Assembly: GCF_950097975.1 (NCBI RefSeq)
Contig: NZ_CATNHF010000028.1
Coordinates: forward strand, 62,001-126,000
Source: Microbacterium sp. T2.11-28
GTDB lineage: Bacteria; Actinomycetota; Actinomycetes; Actinomycetales; Microbacteriaceae
Direction: 5' to 3'
DNA: 64,000 nucleotides
Position 1 is the stretch's first letter. Every line of letters begins with the position of its first letter. The notes beneath the pieces are model-generated. The model had not been told where the DNA came from, searched no databases, and saw nothing but the letters and a program-made list of their open reading frames with translations. Shown here one piece after another: positions 8,421 to 17,215 of this stretch. The position numbers and the translations under genes were made by a program.

Positions 8421-9236
8421 ATGACGACGACTCGCGTCGCCCTCGTGGGCGGCACCGGCAAGCTCGGCGGGATCATCCGCGACGTGATCGACGCGAGCGA
8501 CGACTTCGAGGTGGTCGCCGTCCTGGGATCCTCCAGCGACCTGGCCGACATGGAGGGCGCCGACCTCGTCGTCGACGCCTCCGTCCCCGCCGTGTCGATC
8601 GACGTGGTCCGGACCGCCATCGAGCGCGGGATCAACGTGCTGGTGGGGACGTCGGGCTGGTCGTCGGAGCGGATCGCGCTCGTGCGCCCCCTGGTGGACG
8701 CCGCGGGCACCGGGGTGGTGTTCATCCCGAACTTCTCGCTCGGCTCCGTGATCGGGTCGGCGCTCGCTGCGGCGGCCGCACCGTTCTTCCCCTCGATCGA
8801 GATCATCGAGGCCCACCGCGAGACCAAGATCGACTCCCCGAGCGGGACGGCGGTCCGCACGGCCGAGCTCATCGCCGCGGCCCGCGTCGAGACGGGGCCG
8901 GTGGAGTCGCCCCATGTCGACCAGCGCGCCCGGGGGCAGCAGGTGGCGAGCGTGCCCGTGCACTCGCTGCGCCGGCCCGGTGTGATCGCGCGTCAGGAGA
9001 CCATCCTGTCGGGCGCGGGCGAATCGCTGACCATCGTCCACGACACCGTCGACCCGGCGGCAGCGTACGCGCCCGGGATCCGGGTGGCGCTCGACGCCGC
9101 CCGGGACGCGCGCGGGGTCGTCGTCGGGCTCGACAGCTTCATCGACATCGGATTCCGCTCGCCGCGACTGCGGGGCGCCGCGCCCGTGGCGGAAGGCAGC
9201 GTGCCGGGGCAGGTCGCCCGCGCCACCGGGGCATGA
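8421..9236 (+). CDS. dapB: 4-hydroxy-tetrahydrodipicolinate reductase
   Basis: This enzyme performs the second committed step of DAP/lysine synthesis, reducing hydroxy-tetrahydrodipicolinate with NAD(P)H. The 271-residue protein has the N-terminal nucleotide motif ALVGGTGKLGG and the catalytic stretch EAHRETKIDSPSGTA. The catalytic His and the Lys four residues later are kept; the second His of the usual EAHH is Arg, as in many actinobacteria. The -10 TAGGCT (8409-8414) ends six bases before ATG 8421, so translation is probably leaderless. The stop overlaps the ATG of the next gene by four bases, implying coupling. The other dap genes in the window (dapA, dapF) are unlinked. Confidence 0.95.
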   Translation: MTTTRVALVGGTGKLGGIIRDVIDASDDFEVVAVLGSSSDLADMEGADLVVDASVPAVSIDVVRTAIERGINVLVGTSGWSSERIALVRPLVDAAGTGVVFIPNFSLGSVIGSALAAAAAPFFPSIEIIEAHRETKIDSPSGTAVRTAELIAAARVETGPVESPHVDQRARGQQVASVPVHSLRRPGVIARQETILSGAGESLTIVHDTVDPAAAYAPGIRVALDAARDARGVVVGLDSFIDIGFRSPRLRGAAPVAEGSVPGQVARATGA

Positions 9237-9676
9237 GCACGCGTGTCGGGGTCGCCCTCATGGCGGCCGCCCTCGCGCTCTACATCGTGCTCGTCGCGCA
9301 GCGCGCGTACCTCCTCCTGACCTCCGCAGAGCCGGTCGCCGTCGCGATGGGCGCAGCCCTCGTGCTGCTTCCCGTGCTCGGGGCGTGGGGGCTCTGGCGC
9401 GAGCTGCGCTTCGGCATGCGCGCACAGGCCCTCGCCCGCAGGCTCGAGGCCGAGGGCGGACTGCCCGCCGAGGAGATCGACGTCCGTCAGAGCGGCCGGC
9501 CGGAACGCGCCCAGGCCGATGCGCTCTTCCCCGCCTATCGGGCCGACGTCGAGGCGCACCCCGACGACTGGCGGGCGTGGTTCCGCCTGGGGCTGGTCTA
9601 CGACGGAGCCGGGGATCGGCGACGGGCCCGGCACGCCGTGCGCACGGCGATCGCCCTGGAGCGTCGCGCGCCCTGA
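9233..9676 (+). CDS. Membrane-anchored TPR-like protein
   Basis: A 147-residue protein with two membrane helices (about residues 5-28 and 35-55) and a soluble C-terminal part containing a single tetratricopeptide-like unit (DDWRAWFRLGLVYDGAGDRRRARHAVRTAI). Its function is not known. It starts inside the dapB stop codon (ATGA overlap at 9233-9236), so it is translated with dapB, although nothing in it suggests lysine synthesis. It converges on the following minus-strand gene with a gap of seven bases. Confidence 0.75.
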   Translation: MSTRVGVALMAAALALYIVLVAQRAYLLLTSAEPVAVAMGAALVLLPVLGAWGLWRELRFGMRAQALARRLEAEGGLPAEEIDVRQSGRPERAQADALFPAYRADVEAHPDDWRAWFRLGLVYDGAGDRRRARHAVRTAIALERRAP

Positions 9677-9683
9677 CGCGCGG

Positions 9684-10595
9684 TCATGCCGGGACGACGG
9701 CGGCGACGGCCTTCTCGACGGTGTCGTGGGTGAAGGTGAATCCCGACGACGTCAGCCGCTCGGGCACGACGTTCATGTCGCTCGTGAGCAGCGCCTCCGT
9801 CGCATCCGCGCCGAGCAGGGTCCTGATGGCCCACACCGGCGCCCGCAGCACGTACGGCCTGTTCATCCGCCGCGCCAGCGCGAAGCCGAGATCGTTGGCT
9901 GTGGCGCGCTGGGGACCCGTGAGGTTCACGGGGCCGTCGAGCCCTGCGTCGATGACGTGACGGATCGCGCGGATCTCGTCGTCGAGCGAGATCCACGGCC
10001 ACACCTGTCGTCCCGAGCCGATCGGTCCCGAGACTCCGAGCCGCGTCAGCAGCAGGAGCGGCTTCAGCACGCCCTCGGGATGCACGATCGGAGCGGTCCG
10101 CAGGAGTGCCACGCGCGCCTCGTCGCCGGCGGAGCGGGCGGCCGACTCCCATTCGCCGCACAGGTCGGCCAGGAAGGTGTCGCCGCGCGGTGCGTCCTCG
10201 GTCAGCACGGCACCGGGCGCGGACGGGTAGTAGCCCACCGCCGACGCCGACACGAAGTGCGGTGCCCCGGCGCCCAGGGCGCGGACCGCCGCCGCGATCG
10301 TCTGCGTGGGCTGGATGCGCGACCACAGCAGCTCGTGCTTGTAGCGCTTGGTCCAGGGGAAGCGGCCGATGCTGGCGCCGTTGAGGCTCACGACGGCGCG
10401 CGCGCCAGCCAGCACCGACGGATCCAGCCGGCGCGTCGCCGGGTCCCACGCGACCTCGTCGGGGCGCTCGGCGGGACGTCGCACCAGCGTCGTCACCGGG
10501 ACTCCGTCTGCGCGGAGCGACGCGACCAGGGTGCGGCCGATCAGCCCCGACGCGCCGGACACCACGACGCGGCCGTCGGACGCCCCATCAGCCAA
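9684..10595 (-). CDS. TIGR01777 family NAD(P)-binding epimerase-like protein
   Basis: A 303-residue extended-SDR protein of the YfcH/SDR39U1 (TIGR01777) type. It begins with a Rossmann motif VVVSGASGLIGRTLV, carries VVSLNGASIG and FVSASAVGYY (the Tyr/Ser region of SDRs), and ends with the DUF1731-type C-terminal block (ALLTSDMNVVPERLTSSGFTF). The family's reaction is unknown; links to division and plastid or mitochondrial homologues exist. The start overlaps the end of the upstream OsmC gene by eight bases, so the two are probably one transcript. Confidence 0.85.
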   Translation of the reverse strand: MADGASDGRVVVSGASGLIGRTLVASLRADGVPVTTLVRRPAERPDEVAWDPATRRLDPSVLAGARAVVSLNGASIGRFPWTKRYKHELLWSRIQPTQTIAAAVRALGAGAPHFVSASAVGYYPSAPGAVLTEDAPRGDTFLADLCGEWESAARSAGDEARVALLRTAPIVHPEGVLKPLLLLTRLGVSGPIGSGRQVWPWISLDDEIRAIRHVIDAGLDGPVNLTGPQRATANDLGFALARRMNRPYVLRAPVWAIRTLLGADATEALLTSDMNVVPERLTSSGFTFTHDTVEKAVAAVVPA

Positions 10596-11013
10596 GCGTG
10601 GCCTCGAGCGTGATCTCGATGCCCGCGAGCGCGGCCGAGACCGGGCATCCCGCCTTGGCCTCGTCGGCGATCCGCGCGAAGTCCTCGGCCGACAGCCCGG
10701 GGACGACGGCGCTGACGTTCAGGTGCGACCCGGTGATCCCGGTGCCGGGGATGAAGGTGACCGAGGCGGTCGTCTCCACGCTCTGCGGCGGCGTCCCGTT
10801 CTCCGTGAGGGCGTGCGAGAGGGCCATGCTGAAGCAGGAGGAGTGCGCCGCCGCGATCAGCTCCTCGGGCGTCGTGACCGACGTCGACCCTTCGCTGCGC
10901 GCCTTCCAGTCGACCGCGAACGGTCCCTGGTTGGAGCTCTCGAGTGCGATCTGACCGGAGCCCTCGAACAGGCTGCCCTTCCAGCTCGTGGTCGCTTCGC
11001 TCGTGACGCTCAT
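10588..11013 (-). CDS. OsmC/Ohr family peroxiredoxin-like protein
   Basis: A 141-residue OsmC-type thiol peroxidase that would reduce organic hydroperoxides in the cytoplasm. The peroxidatic Cys60 (AAHSSCFSMAL) and the resolving Cys123 (KAGCPVSAAL) are both present, and the length is typical of the OsmC rather than the Ohr subgroup. The N-terminus TSWKGSLFEGSGQI fits OsmC. It is followed by a TIGR01777 gene with an eight-base overlap. Peroxide inducibility is likely for the family, but I see no named operator upstream. Confidence 0.9.
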   Translation of the reverse strand: MSVTSEATTSWKGSLFEGSGQIALESSNQGPFAVDWKARSEGSTSVTTPEELIAAAHSSCFSMALSHALTENGTPPQSVETTASVTFIPGTGITGSHLNVSAVVPGLSAEDFARIADEAKAGCPVSAALAGIEITLEATLG

Positions 11014-11092
11014 CGGTGTCCTCCTGTGGCTCGCCGGCGCCGGGGTGCGCCTGCTCCCGAGCGTAGACCGGGCGTGTGCCGGAGGGAACCGT

Positions 11093-11530
11093 TCAGGCGG
11101 GAACGGGCTCGGCCGTCACCCGCGCGAGCTCGAGCTCGACGACGTGGCGGCTCGGGGCGCCGCCGAAGCGGCTCTGGACGATCCCGTCCCGGTCGAGGAT
11201 GAACGTCGTCGGAGTCTGCAGGATACGGAAGTGCTGCGCGATGTCCGGGCGGTGGGTGAGGTCCACGTCCACGTGCACGACCCCCGGACGCTCGCCCGCG
11301 ATGGCGCCGAGAGTGCGGTGCACGCCCGGGCAGCGCGAGCACATCTCGGTGCTGAACTGCAGCAGGGTCGCGACCTCCCCGCGGGCGGGGGCGCCGAAGC
11401 GGGTCGGGTCGACGATCTCGGAGGGGTTCTCGCGTCGCGGGCGGTTCTGCTGCCAGCGCAGGTACACGCCGAGCGCGATCGTCGCCGCCAGGAGGGCGGT
11501 GAGGATCAGCAGGGCTCCGACGAGATTCAC
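11093..11530 (-). CDS. Membrane-anchored thioredoxin-like protein
   Basis: A 145-residue protein with an N-terminal membrane helix (about residues 4-24) and a thioredoxin domain on the outer or inner face. The active site is Cys64-Ser-Arg-Cys67 (EMCSRCPGVH), and the cis-proline region QTPTTFILDRDG is present. The atypical CSRC pair and short length set it apart from TrxA; it resembles the TlpA-like proteins found in Actinobacteria. The start at GTG 11530 places the helix at the N-terminus; a minus-strand -10-like TACGAT ends eight bases upstream. It is divergent from thyA. Confidence 0.75.
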   Translation of the reverse strand: MNLVGALLILTALLAATIALGVYLRWQQNRPRRENPSEIVDPTRFGAPARGEVATLLQFSTEMCSRCPGVHRTLGAIAGERPGVVHVDVDLTHRPDIAQHFRILQTPTTFILDRDGIVQSRFGGAPSRHVVELELARVTAEPVPA

Positions 11531-11639
11531 AACGCCCCATCGTAGTGGGCCTGCGCGGGCCCCGGTCCGCTCGGCGCCGGGTATGACGACGCGCGTGTAA
11601 CAGAGCCCGGTGTCCCTGGGCGCCGGTAGGGTGGCAGGC

Positions 11640-12455
11640 GTGACCGACGCGGCTTCCGTTCCCACCCCGTACGAGGATCTCCTGCGCGCCGTTCTGGCCG
11701 AGGGCGTCCATAAGGACGACCGCACGGGCACCGGGACGACGAGCGTGTTCGGCCGTCAGATCCGCTTCGATCTGTCGCAGGGCTTCCCGCTGATCACGAC
11801 CAAGCGCGTGCACTTCAAGTCGGTGGCGTACGAGCTGCTGTGGTTCCTCCGCGGCGAGTCCAACGTGAAGTGGCTGCAGGACGCCGGCGTGTCGATCTGG
11901 GACGAGTGGGCGGACGCCGAGGGCGAGCTGGGTCCCGTGTACGGCGTACAGTGGCGTTCGTGGCCCACGCCCGACGGCGGCTCCATCGACCAGATCGCCC
12001 AGGTCGTCGAGCAGATCCGCACGAACCCCGACTCGCGCCGACTCATCGTGTCGGCGTGGAACCCCGGCGACATCCCCGACATGGCGCTGGCGCCCTGCCA
12101 CGCGCTGTTCCAGTTCTACGTGGCCGACGGACGTCTCTCGTGCCAGCTGTACCAGCGCAGCGCAGACATGTTCCTGGGGGTGCCGTTCAACATCGCCTCC
12201 TACGCCCTGCTGACGCTCATGATCGCGCAGCAGACCGGGCTGGAGCCGGGCGACTTCGTCTGGACCGGCGGCGACTGCCACATCTACGACAACCACGTCG
12301 AGCAGGTGCGCGAGCAGCTGAGCCGTGATCCGTACCCGTACCCGACGCTGCGATTCGCCCGGAAGCCCGCGTCGATCTTCGACTACACGTACGAGGACTT
12401 CATCGTCGAGGACTACCAGCACCACCCGGCGATCCGCGGGGCCGTCGCGGTATGA
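11640..12455 (+). CDS. thyA: Thymidylate synthase
   Basis: This enzyme converts dUMP to dTMP using methylene-tetrahydrofolate. The 271 residues include the nucleophile Cys153 in [12 protein letters not shown], the folate site [17 protein letters not shown], and [14 protein letters not shown] for dUMP phosphate. The start is GTG 11640, because the -10 TAGGGT (11627-11632) ends seven bases before it (leaderless) and the protein begins as the family does; an upstream in-frame GTG lies before the -10. The stop overlaps the start of folA by four bases. This coupling fits, since the synthase oxidises the cofactor that dihydrofolate reductase regenerates. Confidence 0.96.
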   Translation: MTDAASVPTPYEDLLRAVLAEGVHKDDRTGTGTTSVFGRQIRFDLSQGFPLITTKRVHFKSVAYELLWFLRGESNVKWLQDAGVSIWDEWADAEGELGPVYGVQWRSWPTPDGGSIDQIAQVVEQIRTNPDSRRLIVSAWNPGDIPDMALAPCHALFQFYVADGRLSCQLYQRSADMFLGVPFNIASYALLTLMIAQQTGLEPGDFVWTGGDCHIYDNHVEQVREQLSRDPYPYPTLRFARKPASIFDYTYEDFIVEDYQHHPAIRGAVAV

Positions 12456-12994
12456 CCGGCTCCGCCGACGACGATGCGGGCCAGGGCGGCGCACCGCGCG
12501 CCGGAAGGATCCCTCGTGTCGGGATGATCTGGGCCGAGGCCCGGGGCGGGGTCATCGGCGCGGACGGGGGCATGCCGTGGCACGTGCCCGAGGATCTCGC
12601 GCACTTCCGCGACGTCACGATGGGGGCGCCGGTCATCATGGGTCGCCGCACCTGGGAGTCGTTCCCGGAGCGCTTCCGGCCGCTGCCGGGCCGGCGGAAC
12701 ATCGTCGTCACGCGCACGCCCGACTGGGCGGCCGACGGCGCCGAGCGCGCGGCCGGCCTCGACGCCGCGTGGACGCTCGTCGAGGGTGCGCCCACCGTCT
12801 GGGTGATCGGCGGGGGCGAGCTGTACCGCGCAGCGATCGGCCGCGCCGACGTGCTGGAGGTGACCGAGCTCGACCTCGAGGTCGACGGCGACACCCGGGC
12901 GCCCTCCCGCAGCGGGTGGCCGGTCGTCGCGCAGGGGGAGTGGCAGCAGTCGCGCTCCGGCGTCCGCTACCGGTTCGTCACCCACGCCCGCTGA
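12452..12994 (+). CDS. folA: Dihydrofolate reductase
   Basis: This enzyme reduces dihydrofolate with NADPH, recycling the product of ThyA, encoded just upstream. It has 180 residues with an N-terminal extension of about 23 residues before [29 protein letters not shown], which contains the Met20-loop-like region and the active-site acidic residue (PEDLAHFR, Asp). [12 protein letters not shown] and [14 protein letters not shown] bind NADPH. It starts at ATG 12452 in an ATGA overlap with thyA. This is the ordinary thyA-folA pair. Confidence 0.95.
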   Translation: MTGSADDDAGQGGAPRAGRIPRVGMIWAEARGGVIGADGGMPWHVPEDLAHFRDVTMGAPVIMGRRTWESFPERFRPLPGRRNIVVTRTPDWAADGAERAAGLDAAWTLVEGAPTVWVIGGGELYRAAIGRADVLEVTELDLEVDGDTRAPSRSGWPVVAQGEWQQSRSGVRYRFVTHAR

Positions 12995-13033
12995 CGCCGG
13001 GGACCGGGCGCGGTGCCGCGTAGGCTGACCGCC

Positions 13034-13792
13034 ATGGCGAAGACGGCACTCATCACGGGGGCGAGCTCCGGTCTCGGGACCGAGTTCGCCCGTCAGCTCG
13101 CGGCGTCCGGCGCCGACCTCGTGCTGGTGGCGCGCGATCGTGCCGCGCTCGACCGGGTGGCCGCGGAGCTCGGCGAAGAGCACGGGGTGTCCTGCGAGGT
13201 GATCGCCGCAGACCTCACGAGCGTCGAGGGACTCGCCGAGGTCGAGGCCCGGCTGTCGGACCCCTCGCGCCCGGTGGGCGTCCTCGTCAACAACGCGGGA
13301 TTCGGCCTCGACCTCGACTTCGTCCGCAACGACATCGCCGACGAGGAGCGTCACCTCGATCTCCACGTCCGCGCCACGATGCGGCTGTCCCACGCCGCAC
13401 TCCGGGCGATGACGGCGCGCGGCGGCGGGCGTATCGTCAACGTCGCATCGGTCGCCGCCTTCCTCCCGCGCGGGACCTACGGCGCGGTGAAGGCGTGGGT
13501 CGTCTCGTTCAGCCGGTGGGCGAACGCCGCCTACGCGCCGGTGTCGGTCACCGCCGTGTGCCCGGGCTTCACCCACACGAACTTCCATGAGCGGCTGGGC
13601 CTGCCGCCGGGGCAGGAGGGCGTGCCGCGCTGGATGTGGCTCCAGGCGCCCGACGTCGTCCGGGAGGGGCTGCGCGACGCCGCACGCGGCAGGGCGGTGT
13701 CGATCCCGTCGGTGCGGTACAAGGTGCTCGTCGGGGTGGTGCGCCTGGTCCCCGCCGGCCTCGCCGCCCGCCTGGCGCGCACCGGCCGCTGA
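13034..13792 (+). CDS. SDR family NAD(P)-dependent oxidoreductase
   Basis: A 252-residue classical short-chain dehydrogenase. It has the cofactor motif TALITGASSGLGTEFARQLA, NNAGFG, and a catalytic stretch NVASVAAFLPRGTYGAVKAW with Ser, Tyr and Lys in place. The substrate is unknown; the sequence resembles the DltE/YqjQ-like group. The -10 TAGGCT (13021-13026) ends seven bases before ATG 13034, so it is probably a leaderless single gene. Confidence 0.85.
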   Translation: MAKTALITGASSGLGTEFARQLAASGADLVLVARDRAALDRVAAELGEEHGVSCEVIAADLTSVEGLAEVEARLSDPSRPVGVLVNNAGFGLDLDFVRNDIADEERHLDLHVRATMRLSHAALRAMTARGGGRIVNVASVAAFLPRGTYGAVKAWVVSFSRWANAAYAPVSVTAVCPGFTHTNFHERLGLPPGQEGVPRWMWLQAPDVVREGLRDAARGRAVSIPSVRYKVLVGVVRLVPAGLAARLARTGR

Positions 13793-13851
13793 CGCGCCTC
13801 GAAGAGGAGCGCGCGCGGCGGCGGTCCGGGCGAACCGATAGCCTGGATCGC

Positions 13852-14829
13852 ATGACGCACACGGGCAATCCCTTCGGACAGGTGCTCGTCGCGCTGGTCA
13901 CGCCGATGACCGCCGACGGCGAGGTGGACTGGCCCGCGGTCGAGAAGCACATCGACGACGTCATCACCGCGGGCGCCGACGGCATCGTCGTCACCGGCAC
14001 GACCGGCGAGACCAGCACGCTGACGGACGCCGAGAAGCTGAAGCTCGTCGAGGTCGGCAAGTCCGTGTCGTCCGGTCGCGCCAAGATCATCACCGGCGGC
14101 GGCTCGAATGAGACGGCGCACGCCATCGAGCTCTACCGGGCCAGCGAGAAGGCCGGCGCCGACGGCATCATGATCGTCACGCCGTACTACAACAAGCCGA
14201 CGCAGGCGGGCATCCTCACCCACTTCCGCCTGGTCGCCGACGCCACCGATCTTCCGGTGATCCTCTACGACATCCCCGGGCGCACCGGCGTGCCCATCAA
14301 GTACGAGACGATCCTCCGCCTCGCCAAGCATCCGAACATCCTCGCCATCAAGGACGCCAAGGGCGACTTCAGCGAGGTCAGCCGGGTGCTGAACCAGACC
14401 GACCTCCTGTACTTCTCGGGCGACGACGCCAACGTGCTGCCGCACCTCGCGATCGGCGCGACCGGTCTGATCGGCGTGACGGCGAACATCGCCCCCGCGC
14501 CCTACCGGACGATCGTCGACGCCGTCAACAGCGGCGACCTCGCCACCGCCACCGCCGCGCATCGCAAGCTCGAGCCGCTCGTGCGCGCCGTGATGACCCA
14601 TGTCCCCGGCACCGTCAGCGCGAAGTACATCCTGCACGGACTCGGCCGCATCTCCAGTCCCCGCGTGCGCCTGCCGCTGGTGGGTCCGGAGGAGTGGGAG
14701 GCAGCGGTCATCGAGGACGAGCTCGCTCTGGTCACCGAGGTCGAGGGTGCGGACTTCTCGAACTTCCGCCCCGATCGCAACGCCGCCGCCGGCGGCGCGC
14801 TGCCCAAGGTGCACGGCACCACGCGCTGA
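13852..14829 (+). CDS. dapA: 4-hydroxy-tetrahydrodipicolinate synthase
   Basis: This enzyme condenses pyruvate with aspartate semialdehyde, the first committed step of DAP/lysine synthesis. The product has 325 residues. The Schiff-base Lys167 is in NILAIKDAKGD, the catalytic Tyr in MIVTPYYNKPTQAG, and the GTTGE motif in VVTGTTGETSTL. The -10 TAGCCT (13839-13844) ends seven bases before ATG 13852, predicting a leaderless mRNA. A longer in-frame ORF upstream is not family sequence. RNase J follows 86 bases later, a pairing (dapA-rnj) that is common in actinobacteria. Confidence 0.95.
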   Translation: MTHTGNPFGQVLVALVTPMTADGEVDWPAVEKHIDDVITAGADGIVVTGTTGETSTLTDAEKLKLVEVGKSVSSGRAKIITGGGSNETAHAIELYRASEKAGADGIMIVTPYYNKPTQAGILTHFRLVADATDLPVILYDIPGRTGVPIKYETILRLAKHPNILAIKDAKGDFSEVSRVLNQTDLLYFSGDDANVLPHLAIGATGLIGVTANIAPAPYRTIVDAVNSGDLATATAAHRKLEPLVRAVMTHVPGTVSAKYILHGLGRISSPRVRLPLVGPEEWEAAVIEDELALVTEVEGADFSNFRPDRNAAAGGALPKVHGTTR

Positions 14830-14847
14830 GGCCAGCCCCACAACCGA

Positions 14848-14900
14848 ACAGCGGATGCCCCACGGCATCCCTCACCGACAGCGGATGCCGAGACGGCACC
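14848..14900 (+). repeat. Tandem hairpins between dapA and the RNase J gene
   Basis: The 12-base sequence ACAGCGGATGCC occurs twice, at 14848-14859 and 14878-14889. Each copy can fold with a following complement: GGATGCC (14853-14859) with GGCATCC (14864-14870), and TGCCG (14886-14890) with CGGCA (14894-14898). They may end dapA transcripts, protect them, or form an RNase J leader structure. Confidence 0.5.
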
Positions 14901-14915
14901 CGCGAAAGGCGTGTC

Positions 14916-16592
14916 ATGCCCACCATCCTGTCCGAACCGCCCGCACTCGAGCCCGGCACCCTGCGCGTCACACCGCTCGGCGGCCTCGGCGAGGTCGGCC
15001 GCAACATGACCGTGTTCGAGTACGAGGGAAAGCTCCTCATCGTCGACTGCGGCGTGCTCTTCCCCGAGGAGCACCAGCCCGGCGTCGACCTCATCCTCCC
15101 GGACTTCGAGCCCATCAAGGGACGCCTGGACGACGTCGTCGGAGTCGTGCTCACCCACGGCCACGAGGACCACATCGGCGCGGTGCCGTACCTGCTCCGC
15201 CTGAAGAACGACATCCCGCTGCTCGGGTCCGGGCTCACCCTGGCGCTGATCGAGGCCAAGCTCAAGGAGCACCGGATCAAGCCGTACACGATGACGGTCA
15301 CCGAGGGGCAGCGCGAGCAGGTCGGTCCGTTCGACCTCGAGTTCGTCGCGGTGAACCACTCGATCCCCGATGCACTGGCCGTCGCCATCCGCACTCCCGC
15401 CGGCATGGTGCTCGCCACCGGCGACTTCAAGATGGACCAGCTGCCCCTGGACGGGCGCATCACCGACCTGCGCGCGTTCGCGCGCCTCGGCGAGGAGGGC
15501 GTCGACCTGTTCATGGTCGACTCCACGAACGCCGACGTGCCGGGATTCACGCCGCTCGAGCGCTCCATCGGGCCGGTGCTCGACCAGGTCATCGCCAAGG
15601 CGCCGCGTCGGGTCATCGTGGCGAGCTTCTCGAGTCACGTCCACCGCGTCCAGCAGGTCATCGACGCCGCTCACGCGCACGGGCGCCGTCTGGCGTTCCT
15701 CGGGCGCAGCATGGTCCGCAACATGACGATCGCCGAGGACCTCGGCTACCTGCAGGTGCCCGAGGGGGTGCTGATCGACTACAAGAAGGCCAAGGACCTC
15801 CCCGACGACCGGATCGTCTACATGTCGACCGGATCGCAGGGCGAGCCGATGGCCGTGCTGTCGCGCATGGCGAACCTGGACCACGCGATCGAGCCCGGGC
15901 CCGGCGACACCGTCATCCTCGCCTCGAGCCTCATCCCCGGCAACGAGAACGCGGTCTACCGCGTCATCGACGGCCTCACCAAGCTGGGCGCGAACGTGGT
16001 GCACAAGGGCAACGCGAAGGTCCACGTCTCCGGCCACGCCGCGGCCGGCGAGCTGCTGTACTGCTACAACATCCTGAAGCCCCGCAACGTCCTGCCGATC
16101 CACGGCGAGTACCGCCACCTCATGGCCAACGCCAAGCTGGCCCAGGACTCGGGGGTCCCGACCGAGAACACCATCCTCGGCGAGAACGGCACGGTCGTCG
16201 ACCTGAAGGGCGGCGTGGCCCGCGTCGCCGGCCAGCTCGACCTCGGATTCGTGTACGTCGACGGATCCACCGTCGGCGAGATCACCGACGCCGACCTCAA
16301 GGACCGCCGCATCCTCGGCGAAGAGGGCTTCATCTCGGTGATCGTCGTCGTCGACGCCGCGACCGGCCGCATCATCACGGGTCCCGAGATCCACGCTCGT
16401 GGGTTCGCCGAGGACGACGCGGTCTTCGAGTCGGTGAAGCCGAAGATCGCGGCCGCGCTCACCGAGGCCGCCCAATCGGGCGTCCGCGACACGCACGCGC
16501 TGTCGCAGATCGTGCGGCGGACGATCGGCCGCTGGGTGAACCAGGCGCTGCGCCGTCGTCCCATGATCGTGCCGCTCGTCATCGAGGCGTGA
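14916..16592 (+). CDS. rnj: Ribonuclease J
   Basis: This 558-residue metallo-beta-lactamase/beta-CASP ribonuclease has 5'-3' exo- and endonuclease activity in RNA processing and decay. The metal-site motif is His81-x-His83-x-Asp85-His86 (LTHGHEDHIGAVPY). VNHSIPDALAVAIRT and ATGDFKMD follow, with the beta-CASP motifs IVASFSSHVHR and MSTGSQGEPM, then HVSGHAAAGEL and ILPIHGEYRHL-type metal ligands. The C-terminal domain ends IVPLVIEA. The start ATG 14916 is preceded by a weak AAAGG. It lies 86 bases after dapA, past two hairpins, and is followed by a terminator. With pnp in the same window, two major RNA-decay enzymes are encoded here. Confidence 0.95.
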   Translation: MPTILSEPPALEPGTLRVTPLGGLGEVGRNMTVFEYEGKLLIVDCGVLFPEEHQPGVDLILPDFEPIKGRLDDVVGVVLTHGHEDHIGAVPYLLRLKNDIPLLGSGLTLALIEAKLKEHRIKPYTMTVTEGQREQVGPFDLEFVAVNHSIPDALAVAIRTPAGMVLATGDFKMDQLPLDGRITDLRAFARLGEEGVDLFMVDSTNADVPGFTPLERSIGPVLDQVIAKAPRRVIVASFSSHVHRVQQVIDAAHAHGRRLAFLGRSMVRNMTIAEDLGYLQVPEGVLIDYKKAKDLPDDRIVYMSTGSQGEPMAVLSRMANLDHAIEPGPGDTVILASSLIPGNENAVYRVIDGLTKLGANVVHKGNAKVHVSGHAAAGELLYCYNILKPRNVLPIHGEYRHLMANAKLAQDSGVPTENTILGENGTVVDLKGGVARVAGQLDLGFVYVDGSTVGEITDADLKDRRILGEEGFISVIVVVDAATGRIITGPEIHARGFAEDDAVFESVKPKIAAALTEAAQSGVRDTHALSQIVRRTIGRWVNQALRRRPMIVPLVIEA

Positions 16593-16599
16593 GCACCCC

Positions 16600-16625
16600 G
16601 GCCCCGTTCGCGCGCGAGCGGGGCC
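16600..16625 (+). terminator. Terminator of the RNase J gene
   Basis: A strong GC hairpin (outer arms GGCCCCG at 16600-16606 and CGGGGCC at 16619-16625, with further pairing inside) lies eight bases after the stop. No long U-run follows. The next gene has its own -10. Confidence 0.6.
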
Positions 16626-16648
16626 GCCGCCCTTCTACAATCGGCGAC

Positions 16649-17143
16649 ATGCCCGTCGCCTTCCGCCTGCGTCCTGCCACCCAGGCCGACGGCGCGTTCC
16701 TGGCGGACATGGTCGTCGAGGCCGCCAATTGGCGTCCCGAAGGCGCCCGTCCGCGCCACGAGGTCCTCTCGTACCCCGAGCACAGCCGCTACGTCGCGGG
16801 CTGGATGCGCCCCGGCGATGCCGGTTTCGTAGCCGTGGACGCACAGGACGCTCCGATCGGAGCAGCCTGGTACCGGATGCTGCCGCGCACCGATCCCGGC
16901 TTCGGCTACGTCGGGACGGGGGTGCCCGAGCTGATCATCGGCGTCCGCCCGATCTGGCGGGCCCACGGTGTGGGCCGCGCCCTGCTGCAGCGGCTGTGCG
17001 AGCACGCCCGCGCCGAGGGATTCGGCCGGTTGAGCCTGTCCGTCGAGCGCGGCAACTTCGCCCGCACGCTCTACCGCAGCGAGGGCTTCGCCGTCACCGC
17101 CGCCGGCGTCGGGCGCGACACCATGGTGAAGCGCCTGCGCTGA
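16649..17143 (+). CDS. GNAT family N-acetyltransferase
   Basis: A 164-residue acetyltransferase with the acetyl-CoA motif IIGVRPIWRAHGVGRALLQ and the family's C-terminal LYRSEGF followed by DTMVKRL. The acceptor is unknown. The -10 TACAAT (16636-16641) ends seven bases before ATG 16649, so it is probably a leaderless single gene between the RNase J terminator and ftsK. Confidence 0.85.
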   Translation: MPVAFRLRPATQADGAFLADMVVEAANWRPEGARPRHEVLSYPEHSRYVAGWMRPGDAGFVAVDAQDAPIGAAWYRMLPRTDPGFGYVGTGVPELIIGVRPIWRAHGVGRALLQRLCEHARAEGFGRLSLSVERGNFARTLYRSEGFAVTAAGVGRDTMVKRLR

Positions 17144-17215
17144 CCGCGGTGCGCGTCCGGCCCAACGGTCGCGTCGCTACGGGGGAACGTCGCCGCTGCG
17201 ACGTACCGTGGGGGA

